From: Bacteroidota bacterium
GTDB lineage: Bacteria; Bacteroidota; Bacteroidia; Chitinophagales; Chitinophagaceae
Direction: 5' to 3'
Length of the DNA: 64,000 nucleotides
Assembly: GCA_028876495.1 (NCBI GenBank)
Contig: JAGWRO010000024.1
Location: 62,001-126,000, forward strand
Shown here: piece after piece, positions 41,816 to 49,875 of the stretch
Numbering within the stretch: position 1 is the stretch's first letter
Layout: the number at the start of each line of letters is the position of its first letter
Translations under genes and position numbers: made by a program
Notes under the pieces: generated by a model
The model's database searches: none
Told to the model about the DNA's origin: nothing
Seen by the model: only the letters and a program-made list of their open reading frames with translations

Positions 41816-43192
41816 ATGATCCGTGAAGATTTTGGTACTAACTTCAAGTGGGGAGTATCTACAGCCGCTTACCAGATAGAAGGAGCTCACAATATTGATG
41901 GGAAAGGAAAATCAATTTGGGATGAATTTGCAAATACCAAAGGCAAAATTTTCAAAAACCAAAATGCAAATGCAAGCTGTAATTTTTATGAGCATTATAG
42001 CAGCGATATAGCGCTATTGTATGAATTGAATATACCCAATTTTAGATTTTCATTATCGTGGAGCCGAATAATGCCTACAGGAAGAAAAGTTGTTAACGAA
42101 AGGGGAATTGATTTTTATAATCGCGTAATTGATTTTTGCCTTGAATTAGGGATTGAACCGTGGATTACTTTATACCACTGGGATCTGCCGCTTGACTTGG
42201 AAAAAAAAGGTGGCTGGACCAATCGCGATATTGTCGATTGGTTTGGCGATTATACATCTGTTTGCATAAAAGCTTTTGGAGATCGTGTAAAAAACTGGAT
42301 GGTAATAAATGAACCGATGGTTTTTACAGGAGCCGGATATTTTTTAGGAGTACACGCTCCTGGCAAAAAAGGCCTTACCCGTTTTTTATCCGCTGTGCAT
42401 CATGCAACTCTTTGCCAGGCAGAAGGCGGAAGAGTCATCCGTTCTTTGGGAAGCAATTTCAACATTGGAACAACTTTTTCGTGTTCCCATATTGAACCGC
42501 TCCATTCAACTGAAAAAGATCACCAGGCTGCTGCTAAAGCAGATGCGCTCCTTAACCGAATGTTTGTAGAACCATTAATTGGCTTAGGTTATCCGGTAAA
42601 TGATCTTAAAATATTGCAGCGAATGGAAACTTATATCAAGTCGGGCGACGAACAAAAACTGTCTTTTGATATGGATTTTATCGGTATTCAAAATTACACC
42701 AGGGAAATAGTGACTCACTCTTATTTTATGCCTTTTTTAAAAGCTAAAATCATTAAAGCTGACAAACGAAAGGTAGAAAGAACTTTGATGAATTGGGAAA
42801 TTTACCCGGAAAGCATTTACCATATTTTAAAAAAATTCAATGATTATAAAAATATTCCCCAAATCATTGTAACTGAAAACGGTGCTGCCTTTGAAGACCA
42901 CATTACAGATGGAAAAGTTCATGATGAAAAAAGAATAAAGTATTTACAGGATCATATAAGCCAGGTACTGCGCGCCAAAAAAGAAGGGGTAAATGTTAAC
43001 GGATATTTTGTCTGGACCTTAATAGACAATTTTGAGTGGGCAGAAGGATTTTATCCACGATTCGGACTCATCTACGTAAATTTTTCTACAAATCAGCGCA
43101 TCATAAAATCATCAGGTTATTGGTACCGGCAGTTTTTACAAAACATCAATTCCAAGCCTTTGGTACAAAAGTCAAGTGAATATTTAATTTAA
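41816..43192 (+). CDS. Glycoside hydrolase family 1 (beta-glucosidase-like)
   Basis: A 458-residue (beta/alpha)8 enzyme of the usual GH1 length, without a signal peptide and so cytoplasmic. The start FKWGVSTAAYQIEGAHNIDGKG is typical. The acid/base glutamate is in VINEPMVFT and the nucleophile in VTENGAAF. The aglycone-side WTLIDNFEWAEGFYPRFGL is also conserved. It lies 1 bp after the glycosyltransferase, a pairing of making and breaking a glycosidic bond in one transcript. Confidence 0.92.
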   Translation: MIREDFGTNFKWGVSTAAYQIEGAHNIDGKGKSIWDEFANTKGKIFKNQNANASCNFYEHYSSDIALLYELNIPNFRFSLSWSRIMPTGRKVVNERGIDFYNRVIDFCLELGIEPWITLYHWDLPLDLEKKGGWTNRDIVDWFGDYTSVCIKAFGDRVKNWMVINEPMVFTGAGYFLGVHAPGKKGLTRFLSAVHHATLCQAEGGRVIRSLGSNFNIGTTFSCSHIEPLHSTEKDHQAAAKADALLNRMFVEPLIGLGYPVNDLKILQRMETYIKSGDEQKLSFDMDFIGIQNYTREIVTHSYFMPFLKAKIIKADKRKVERTLMNWEIYPESIYHILKKFNDYKNIPQIIVTENGAAFEDHITDGKVHDEKRIKYLQDHISQVLRAKKEGVNVNGYFVWTLIDNFEWAEGFYPRFGLIYVNFSTNQRIIKSSGYWYRQFLQNINSKPLVQKSSEYLI

Positions 43193-43257
43193 ACGCTATT
43201 AATTTCCCAAAAAAATAATTGAAAAAATGAAAAAGTGTTTTATTGGTTCGTTTGCTG

Positions 43258-44307
43258 TCAGAACCTTTTAAGCAGGACGAGGCCGTTAAATTTTTTTAGT
43301 TCGTCCCCTGAAACAAAAACCGTATCGCCACCAAACTCCCGGTTTTTCTCAATCATTTCGCCGATAATATCATCTACATTCGCATTATCAACAGATGTAA
43401 GTTTAACCGTATTATTTTCAAGGTTAGCCGGCTGTACAAATCCCTCCTTCACATAAAGTGTACGCCCTTTACCCTCGATTATTGCATTCCATATCGCGGT
43501 GAAATCCGTTTCAAAATCTTCACCTCCTGCATTTTTGGTGAGCTCTGTAAGACGCAGTTGATTTTTTTCTTTATACCACTTTTCTGCTATAGGCCATGCC
43601 ACCTCCACAATAGTCTGCGCATTTTCATCATCCATGCTTCCTTTAATCCAACCGAAAATATTTTCCTTTTGCTCTGCAGCTTTTAAATAATCATTATAGT
43701 TCGATTCATCCGTACAAATAAAAACCGGAAGGTATTTTCCTTTTTCAATATCATTTATCTGTGTATTTATGTTGCTAAAAAATTCAATAACAAGGCTTGT
43801 TTCACGGTTAAATAATTTTCCTTCTCCGTGCACCGAAAAATAATTTTCCATCGGAAATCCGTTGTGGATCTCGCGGATTTCTTTATTACCCACTGCCTCT
43901 ATCAATCTTGCTTTTTCGCGGCTAAGCACCAGCACATAATAATTTAATTGCTGGTGTAGCATCCTTGCCAGGTTGCGTGTAGCAAATCTTTTTGCAATCA
44001 CAATCCTGTCTTCCACTTCAACCGGCATGCGGATAAATTCGGCAATATCGCGATTAACGAAAAGTGCAAGGCTTTCAAAATTATAACGCGCATCTATATT
44101 GGATGCGAGTTCTCTTAATTTTTCAGAAACAATTTTGCCGTTTTCCTCATTACATTCCTCTCTCAATCTTTTCTCTGCCTCTGTAACAAGATTCTTCAAT
44201 GCTATCTCGTCTTTTTTGCTTTGGGAAGAATTGCGGTGCGTATTTAACAAAATGGTTATACAACAATCAGATTTTATATCTTTTAACCTTTTCAACGTAT
44301 TATCCAT
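43258..44307 (-). CDS. baeRF-type (bacterial archaeo-eukaryotic release factor-like) protein
   Basis: A 349-residue cytoplasmic protein resembling the baeRF families, bacterial relatives of eRF1/aRF1 and Pelota with proposed ribosome-associated roles. Matching segments include CCITILLNTHR at the start, ESLALFVNRDIAEFIRMPVEVEDRI, YVLVLSREKARLIEA, a central linker with EKGKYLPVFICTDE, and the C-terminal alpha-beta domain ending FGGDTVFVSGDELKKFNGLVLLKRF. No classical GGQ tripeptide is present. It stands alone between GH1 (convergent) and a decayed permease gene. Function unproven. Confidence 0.7.
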   Translation of the reverse strand: MDNTLKRLKDIKSDCCITILLNTHRNSSQSKKDEIALKNLVTEAEKRLREECNEENGKIVSEKLRELASNIDARYNFESLALFVNRDIAEFIRMPVEVEDRIVIAKRFATRNLARMLHQQLNYYVLVLSREKARLIEAVGNKEIREIHNGFPMENYFSVHGEGKLFNRETSLVIEFFSNINTQINDIEKGKYLPVFICTDESNYNDYLKAAEQKENIFGWIKGSMDDENAQTIVEVAWPIAEKWYKEKNQLRLTELTKNAGGEDFETDFTAIWNAIIEGKGRTLYVKEGFVQPANLENNTVKLTSVDNANVDDIIGEMIEKNREFGGDTVFVSGDELKKFNGLVLLKRF

Positions 44308-44482
44308 AGGGTCTACTTTTAGTTTACAATTAAACCTTCACAAAACTGGTTCCAACTCTTGATTGTTGGATCAATTCATTAATTTATTTTTTTATTTATT
44401 TATAAAATACTTCCGGCTCAAATAGAAGTTTTATATTTATTCAACTGAATAAAACCGTTTCCATAACTATTTAATTTATCGA

Positions 44483-44918
44483 ATGGAAGATCAAAAAGTT
44501 ATCGAATCCTCAACACTTTACAGCGAAGACCTTGCCCCAATTCCCCAAAACAATCGCACCGGGGATACCTGGAATTATACCACTCTTTGCATCAGCATGA
44601 GTTTGTGCATTCCTATTTATATGCTGGCCAGCTCATTAATAGGTGGAGCATGAACTGGTAGGAAGCAATTCTCACCATTTTTTAGGAAACGCAATCGTTT
44701 TGATTCCCTTGATTTTAAATGGACATGCCGGAGCAAAGTATGGAATTCCTTTTCCGGTTTTTGCCAGAGCCAGTTTTGGAACAAAAGGCGCCAATATCGC
44801 AGCGATGCTCAGAGCGATAGTTGCCTGCGGATGGTTTGGTATTCAGACATGGATCGGAGGATTTGCCCTATACCAGATGTTACGGTTATGGATACCCGCA
44901 ATAGTAAACCAGCAATAA
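44483..44918 (+). pseudogene. Decayed NCS1 nucleobase:cation symporter, N-terminal remnant
   Basis: From the ATG at 44483 one frame encodes the normal start of an NCS1 permease (SEDLAPIP, then [14 protein letters not shown]) and stops at 44651-44653. The next bases in the +1 frame read MNW-stop-EAILTIF, where TGG has become TAG. A missing T in the run at about 44680 shifts to a third frame, which continues [20 protein letters not shown] through [19 protein letters not shown] to WIPAI and stops at 44918. About 145 codons remain of a normal ~480-500, so most of the transporter is gone. At least two frameshifts, one nonsense change and a 3' deletion make function very unlikely. Confidence 0.9.
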
Positions 44919-44938
44919 ACAGAAATTCTTCTTTTCAG

Positions 44939-45244
44939 TTATTCTTCTTTTTTCTCACGTCCAAAAAGAACGCGTAATTCATCTTTTGCCTCTTCAAGAA
45001 TTCCCTTTTGCTTAACAGGCAAATTTTTCCCAGCCCGGTTAATATAAAAGTTAAGCATGGACATGGCTGATTGAAAAGGTGTACCTTTTCTTCTATGGCT
45101 ATGTTTAGCAGACTTTTTCAATGATTCAGCAATCTTTTTAGGATCATTCAACATAAATACACCTTTTTTTAAATCGAGTGCATTGCTGTGTTTGGTAACA
45201 TCAGCTGACCATTTTCTGTTTGTTGCTTTTCCTTTTTTTGTCAC
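44939..45244 (-). CDS. DUF3175 family protein
   Basis: A 101-residue basic protein matching DUF3175: RKWSADVTKHSNALDLKKGV, DPKKIAESLKKSA, SAMSMLNFYINRAGKNLP and a final KDELRVLFGRE. It has no signal peptide or membrane span. The family is widespread but uncharacterised. The gene is alone, converging on the NCS1 remnant 20 bp away. Confidence 0.85.
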   Translation of the reverse strand: MTKKGKATNRKWSADVTKHSNALDLKKGVFMLNDPKKIAESLKKSAKHSHRRKGTPFQSAMSMLNFYINRAGKNLPVKQKGILEEAKDELRVLFGREKKEE

Positions 45245-45373
45245 GCTGAAATCGACGCAATGATAATACCAAAATCAAAACGCTTTTTAAGACGCAGACG
45301 AAGATATGTGCAAAAAAATATAGATTTAGTTTCCGAAAATTTCTTAAATTTATGTTAATTTAAAATTCAAGGT

Positions 45374-46159
45374 ATGAGATATTTAAAAATTTGCTTTATA
45401 GTGGCTCTATTGGCAAGTTGTACTTCCGCCAATAAAAAAGCCCCAAAAATGCCGGGCGCTTACTTAATGACCTCCCAAACAGTAAATGACGGAACGACCG
45501 AAACAAAATATTCAGATCTGAAACAACTAAAAATTTATACCGATAAATATGTGATGTATACACAGGTATTGGCTTCAGATTCAGTATCTCTTTTCGGAGT
45601 GGGATCATATACTTCAGATACAAGTGGTGTTACAGAAAGTATAATTTATACTTCAAGCGATTCTACATTTGATGATTCGCCACGTTCGTACAAATTATTA
45701 ATTACCCAAACCGCTGACGGATACAACCAGGTAATTCCTGATATCGTAATTGACAGTACAAAATCAAAACTTATAGAAGTATATCAAAGTGTAGGCAGCA
45801 AACAAATTACTCCTTTAGATGGTGTTTGGAAACAAACAAAATCATATGACATAAAAGGTAACGATACTACCTGGTACAACCGCACAGAGTATAAAGCCTT
45901 TAACAACGGTTATTTCATGTTCGGTTTGACAGATAAGGATTCATCCGGCAAGATTAATACAGGCATTGGTTTTGGCACCTTTTCCATGAACGGTGATAAT
46001 CAAATCAAAGAGACTGATCTTAATTCAACTTATGCAATTATTGCAGGGCAAACATTTATGGTTGATTTTCAACTAAACGGCAACGATAATTATCAACAAA
46101 CCATTACCCATCCTGATTCATCTAAAACAGTTGAATTTTATGAACGCCTGAAACTATAA
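45374..46159 (+). CDS. Lipoprotein with two similar beta-rich domains, unknown function
   Basis: A 261-residue protein with the lipobox LLASC and Cys16 lipidated. After a short linker, residues about 28-140 (GAYLMTSQTVNDG...) and 147-261 (GVWKQTKSYDIKGND...) look like tandem lipocalin-like domains. Both begin Gly-x-(Y/W)-x-x-(T/K), have a Y-x-x-(F/Y) strand, a GxGxFS/GxGSYT segment and a terminal strand with a DGYNQ/DNYQQ motif. No catalytic residues can be named. It is monocistronic. Confidence 0.72.
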   Translation: MRYLKICFIVALLASCTSANKKAPKMPGAYLMTSQTVNDGTTETKYSDLKQLKIYTDKYVMYTQVLASDSVSLFGVGSYTSDTSGVTESIIYTSSDSTFDDSPRSYKLLITQTADGYNQVIPDIVIDSTKSKLIEVYQSVGSKQITPLDGVWKQTKSYDIKGNDTTWYNRTEYKAFNNGYFMFGLTDKDSSGKINTGIGFGTFSMNGDNQIKETDLNSTYAIIAGQTFMVDFQLNGNDNYQQTITHPDSSKTVEFYERLKL

Positions 46160-46249
46160 TTCTTATCACAGTTTTCTTTAAAACATTCTTTTTTATCGTT
46201 AGCCGCAAGATTACCAGTACCTGATGAAGCAGCCCAACTTTCATTTGTT

Positions 46250-46257
46250 TAACTTTG
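46250..46257 (+). promoter_or_regulatory. -7 element before the CvfB-like gene
   Basis: TAACTTTG matches TAnnTTTG exactly and lies 20 bp before the ATG at 46278. The -33 region does not show a clear TTTG. Confidence 0.4.
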
Positions 46258-46277
46258 TTGAAATTTAAATTCTTTCA

Positions 46278-47111
46278 ATGGTTAAAATGGGTGAATATAA
46301 TGTGATGAAGGTGCTCAAAGAAAGGCCAATGGGTTTTTTTATGGATGATGGAGGGGAGGGAATTTTATTACCAAAAAGGTTTGTGCCACAAGGAACAAAA
46401 ATAGGTGATAAGTTGAAAGTCTTTCTCTATTTCGATGGTGAAGACAGGCCTATAGCGACTACCCAAAAACCTTATGGAGTATTGGGAGATATTGTAAAAT
46501 TAAAAGTAGTGAGCGTTACTAACCAGGGTGCTTTTTTAGATTGGGGATTGATGAAAGACCTTTTTATTCCTAAATCGAAGATGAAAAACTTTATGGTGAA
46601 GAATGGCGAATATCTTGTAAAAATTGTAATGGATGAAAAGACAGGACGCCTTGCAGCAACTGAAAAATTAGAATCTTTTTTATCGAATGAAATACTTACT
46701 GTAAAAGAAAAAGATATGGTTGACCTGGTTGTTTACCGGCAAACTGATATTGGTTATGAAGTGATCATCAATAATATCCATAAAGGTATTTTACATAACA
46801 ATGAAATCTACAGAAACATTTCTATTGGTGATAGATTCCCGGGATTCATAAAAAATATTTTACCCGAAAACAAAATTGATGTGGCAGCCGGAAAACCAGG
46901 ATACGAAAGAGTTGAAGACGAAATAGAAAAAATTGTAAGATTGTTAAAAGAAAATGACGGCTACCTGCCCTATCATGATAAATCTTCCCCGGAAGATATT
47001 TATTCCTTTTTTGGAATGAGTAAAAAGACTTTCAAAATGGCTATTGGAAATCTCTATAAGCAGCATAAAATTTCTTTTACAAAAACCGGTATTCAGTTGA
47101 ACGAAAAGTAA
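46278..47111 (+). CDS. S1 RNA-binding protein of the CvfB/YitL family
   Basis: A 277-residue RNA-binding protein built of S1-like OB folds and a C-terminal winged helix. The second S1 domain is clearest (VKLKVVSVTNQGAFLDWGLMKDLFIPKSKM, about 75-105). A further domain follows (VIINNIHKGILHNNEIY), and the C-terminal winged helix reads SPEDIYSFFGMSKKTFKMAIG. The family modulates translation or RNA stability. It ends 3 bp from the convergent DUF983 gene. Confidence 0.85.
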   Translation: MVKMGEYNVMKVLKERPMGFFMDDGGEGILLPKRFVPQGTKIGDKLKVFLYFDGEDRPIATTQKPYGVLGDIVKLKVVSVTNQGAFLDWGLMKDLFIPKSKMKNFMVKNGEYLVKIVMDEKTGRLAATEKLESFLSNEILTVKEKDMVDLVVYRQTDIGYEVIINNIHKGILHNNEIYRNISIGDRFPGFIKNILPENKIDVAAGKPGYERVEDEIEKIVRLLKENDGYLPYHDKSSPEDIYSFFGMSKKTFKMAIGNLYKQHKISFTKTGIQLNEK

Positions 47112-47114
47112 TGA

Positions 47115-47570
47115 TCACCAGCCATGCTTGTGTGTTTCATTCATCCTTTCAGGAATTTCAGCAGGATGATCTTTCCAATCAGGATCATACTTTACAAAGG
47201 TAGCAAGCCAAACCGTTCGCGACAACCGCATCAACCAAGGCTGTAATCCCAATATTAAAATAGCATTGAAAAGAAGCCAGTAAAATACACGATTATCATC
47301 GTAAGAAATTCCAATAATAATCCACCAGGCAACAAAAGATATAGCACTAAGCGCTACCGTAATTGCATAACTTACATAACCGGAACCATAATAAAACCCA
47401 ACTTCCAGGTCGAAGTATTGTCCGCAAACTTCACATCGGTCATGCATTTTCATAAACCCTTTTGAATAGGGATTCTTCTGGATAAACATATCCCCTATTC
47501 TGCAGCGCGGACATTTGCTTTGAAATAAGTTTAATATACTGGGCGGTTTTTTAATACTTTTTGGATCCAT
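47115..47570 (-). CDS. DUF983 family membrane protein
   Basis: A 151-residue protein with an N-terminal zinc-ribbon-like pair (CPRCRIGDMF and RCEVCGQYF), the DUF983 hallmark, followed by DLEVGFYYGSGYVSYAI and two membrane spans. The family is common in Bacteroidota and often near cytochrome oxidase genes, but not here. Function unknown. It is convergent with the CvfB-like gene and follows the FucP-like MFS gene by 73 bp. Confidence 0.88.
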   Translation of the reverse strand: MDPKSIKKPPSILNLFQSKCPRCRIGDMFIQKNPYSKGFMKMHDRCEVCGQYFDLEVGFYYGSGYVSYAITVALSAISFVAWWIIIGISYDDNRVFYWLLFNAILILGLQPWLMRLSRTVWLATFVKYDPDWKDHPAEIPERMNETHKHGW

Positions 47571-47643
47571 TTTTAAATATCTTTTCTCTCCGCAAAGTTA
47601 CGCTAATTCAATCTTCAGTCTTTAAAATCATCGACAATTTGAA

Positions 47644-48936
47644 TTACATAGCTTTTAATTCAACTTTGTTTTTAACCCCGACTTTATAACCATAAGTGGC
47701 GAAGTAAAGAATAAAAAGATAACAGGGAACCATGATCCAAAAAGCTTGCTGAAAGCCAAAACGTGTGCCGACACTTGCCCATATTCTCGGTAAAATTGCG
47801 CCTCCGGCAATCGCTATGATTAATAAAGCAGATCCTGCTTTTGTGAACCTGCCTAAGCCATGAATTGCTAAAGGCCACATAGCTGGCCAAACCATGGCAT
47901 TTGCCAACCCCAGTAAAGCAACAAATAATATAGAAGTATACCCTGAAGTAAAGATGGCAAGCAACGTAAAAATAACGCCAAAGATTGCCGATCCTTTTAG
48001 TGCAGTTGTTTGAGAAAAATATTTTGGAATACTTACAATACCGATTAAATATCCAATCAGCATGCCGATCATTGTATAAGTTGTGAAGTGTTTTGCAATA
48101 TCAAGGCTGATACCGATTGCTTTCCCGTAAATCTGTATAATATCACCAGCCATTACTTCTACCCCCACATATAAAAACAGTGTAACAAAGCCAATCCATA
48201 AATAAGGAAAGCTAAAAATTGTTTGTCCTTTTCCGCTATCGGAGTTATTTTCTTCATCTTCACCTTCCGCTTTTACTTCCGGCAAGCTTGAAAAATAAAT
48301 AAATACTGCCAGTGAAATAAGTACTGCGGCAATGATTATATATGGAACAATTACCCTGGATGCCAACGCATCAAGTTCTACCGCTTTTTGTACAGGATCT
48401 AATGTTTTTAACCTGCTGACCAAAGCATCAGAATCTTTAAGCAAAAAAGCGCCCATCACAAGAGGAGCCAAAGCGCCTGCACCTTTATTACAAATTCCCA
48501 TAACACTCATTCGTTTAGCAGCGCTTTCGATCGGGCCAAGAATGGTTATATAGGGATTCGAAGCTGTTTGCAATAAAGCCAGTCCGGTACCTATTACAAA
48601 CAAGCCTGTAAGGAACATTCCGTAAGTTCTGGTTTCTGCAGCAGGAATAAATACCAAAGCCCCAAGCGCCATACAAACTAATCCCCACATCATACCGTTT
48701 TTAAACCCCGTACGCTTTAAAACCCATGATGATGGGAATGCCATAACTGCATAAGAAATATAAAAGGCAAAAGTTACCAATACAGCCTGGGTGGTTTGTA
48801 GTTGACAAGCAATCTGCAGATAAGGAATCAGCGTACTATTGAGCCAGGTTACAAATCCAAAAATAAAAAACAAAACGCCGATAATAACAATTTGCGAAGT
48901 GTAATTTGGCTTGGTGGTAATTAGATTTTGATCCAT
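47644..48936 (-). CDS. FucP/GluP-type MFS sugar:proton symporter
   Basis: A 430-residue, 12-span transporter of the FHS family. Matching segments are FFIFGFVTWLNSTLIPYLQIAC, YAVMAFPSSWVLKRTGFKNGM, ALLQTASNPYITILGP and the second-half ANAMVWPAMWPLAIHGLGRF. This family takes up L-fucose, glucose/galactose or N-acetylglucosamine. No catabolic genes adjoin it, so the sugar cannot be named. A TATATTTG -7 element lies 20-27 bp upstream. Confidence 0.9.
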   Translation of the reverse strand: MDQNLITTKPNYTSQIVIIGVLFFIFGFVTWLNSTLIPYLQIACQLQTTQAVLVTFAFYISYAVMAFPSSWVLKRTGFKNGMMWGLVCMALGALVFIPAAETRTYGMFLTGLFVIGTGLALLQTASNPYITILGPIESAAKRMSVMGICNKGAGALAPLVMGAFLLKDSDALVSRLKTLDPVQKAVELDALASRVIVPYIIIAAVLISLAVFIYFSSLPEVKAEGEDEENNSDSGKGQTIFSFPYLWIGFVTLFLYVGVEVMAGDIIQIYGKAIGISLDIAKHFTTYTMIGMLIGYLIGIVSIPKYFSQTTALKGSAIFGVIFTLLAIFTSGYTSILFVALLGLANAMVWPAMWPLAIHGLGRFTKAGSALLIIAIAGGAILPRIWASVGTRFGFQQAFWIMVPCYLFILYFATYGYKVGVKNKVELKAM

Positions 48937-48955
48937 TCTTATTTTTTAATATGCA

Positions 48956-48963
48956 AATATAAT
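48956..48963 (-). promoter_or_regulatory. -7 element of the FucP-like transporter gene
   Basis: On the minus strand TATATTTG matches TAnnTTTG exactly, 20 bp before the start codon at 48936. The -33 region is T-rich without a perfect TTTG. Confidence 0.45.
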
Positions 48964-49095
48964 TTTATGAAAGTATAGAAATAAATGAGAAATGGCCGTA
49001 TAAACTTTTGAAGCAATCAAGAAGAAAATAAAAATCAGTTTTATTTATTTGTTTACTGGCTAAAGGGGAAAATGAGGTGGATCAAAAGTAAAAAA

Positions 49096-49782
49096 TCAGG
49101 CTGGTTCACAGACCTTCTTTACCAGTTTTAATGCAAAATCCAATTGCTGTTTTTCAGTAAGATTTGTATTGTCCAGTTCAATCGCATCAGGCGCTTTGCG
49201 TAACGGGCTTACCTCCCTGTTAGAATCAATATAGTCACGCAAAGCAATATTGGTTCTTATTTCATCCAACGTAATATTCGGGTTCTTTTCAAACATTTCT
49301 GAAAATCTTCTTTCCACTCTTACTGCTTCATCGGCTACCATAAAAATTTTCACTTCTGCTTTTGGAAAAACAGTTGTACCAATATCGCGGCCATCCATTA
49401 CAATCCCTTTGTTCTTTCCTATTTTTTGCTGAGCGGCTACTGCAAAAGTCCTTACCTCCGGTAAAGCAGCGATTTCACTCACTTTTTCTGCAACTACCAA
49501 ATCACGGATAATATATTCTACATTTTCTCCGTTCAAATAAATCTCTGCATTTCCCGAAAGTTCATTCGGCAAAAATTCAAAAGAAATATTTTGTAATGCT
49601 TTACGTATCTCTTTTTCGTTGGTCCAATCAATATTGTTGCGTAAGAAATATAACGTAATAGCACGATACATAGCGCCGCTATCTATGTATGTGTAACTTA
49701 ATTTTTTGGCAAGTTGTTTTGCCAAAGTGCTTTTTCCACAAGAAGAAAAGCCATCGATCGTAATTATTATTTTAGAAAACAT
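49096..49782 (-). CDS. cmk: Cytidylate kinase
   Basis: A 228-residue kinase that phosphorylates CMP and dCMP. The ATG at 49782 puts the P-loop GFSSCGKSTLAKQL at residue ~11, as in the family. The ORF open from 49854 would add 24 hydrophobic residues that overlap the clpC terminator. SGAMYRAITLYFL, MDGRDIGTTVFP and RDYIDSNREVSPLRKAPDA are CMP-kinase motifs. It is downstream of clpC but separated by a strong terminator, so it probably has its own promoter. Confidence 0.95.
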   Translation of the reverse strand: MFSKIIITIDGFSSCGKSTLAKQLAKKLSYTYIDSGAMYRAITLYFLRNNIDWTNEKEIRKALQNISFEFLPNELSGNAEIYLNGENVEYIIRDLVVAEKVSEIAALPEVRTFAVAAQQKIGKNKGIVMDGRDIGTTVFPKAEVKIFMVADEAVRVERRFSEMFEKNPNITLDEIRTNIALRDYIDSNREVSPLRKAPDAIELDNTNLTEKQQLDFALKLVKKVCEPA

Positions 49783-49825
49783 CCATGCAAAAATCAAACA
49801 AAAAAAAGAAAGAAAAAAATGGCAT

Positions 49826-49856
49826 AAAAAAATGCCACCGTTTTGCGATGGCATTT
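49826..49856 (-). terminator. Intrinsic terminator of clpC
   Basis: On the minus strand AAATGCCA (49856-49849) pairs with TGGCATTT (49837-49830) around an 11-nt loop and runs into a T-tract (plus-strand A-run at 49826-49832). It begins 20 bp after the clpC stop. A second small hairpin (TGGCAT/ATGCCA at 49820-49837) shares one arm. Confidence 0.85.
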
Positions 49857-49875
49857 AATTTATAGTTTTTTAAAA

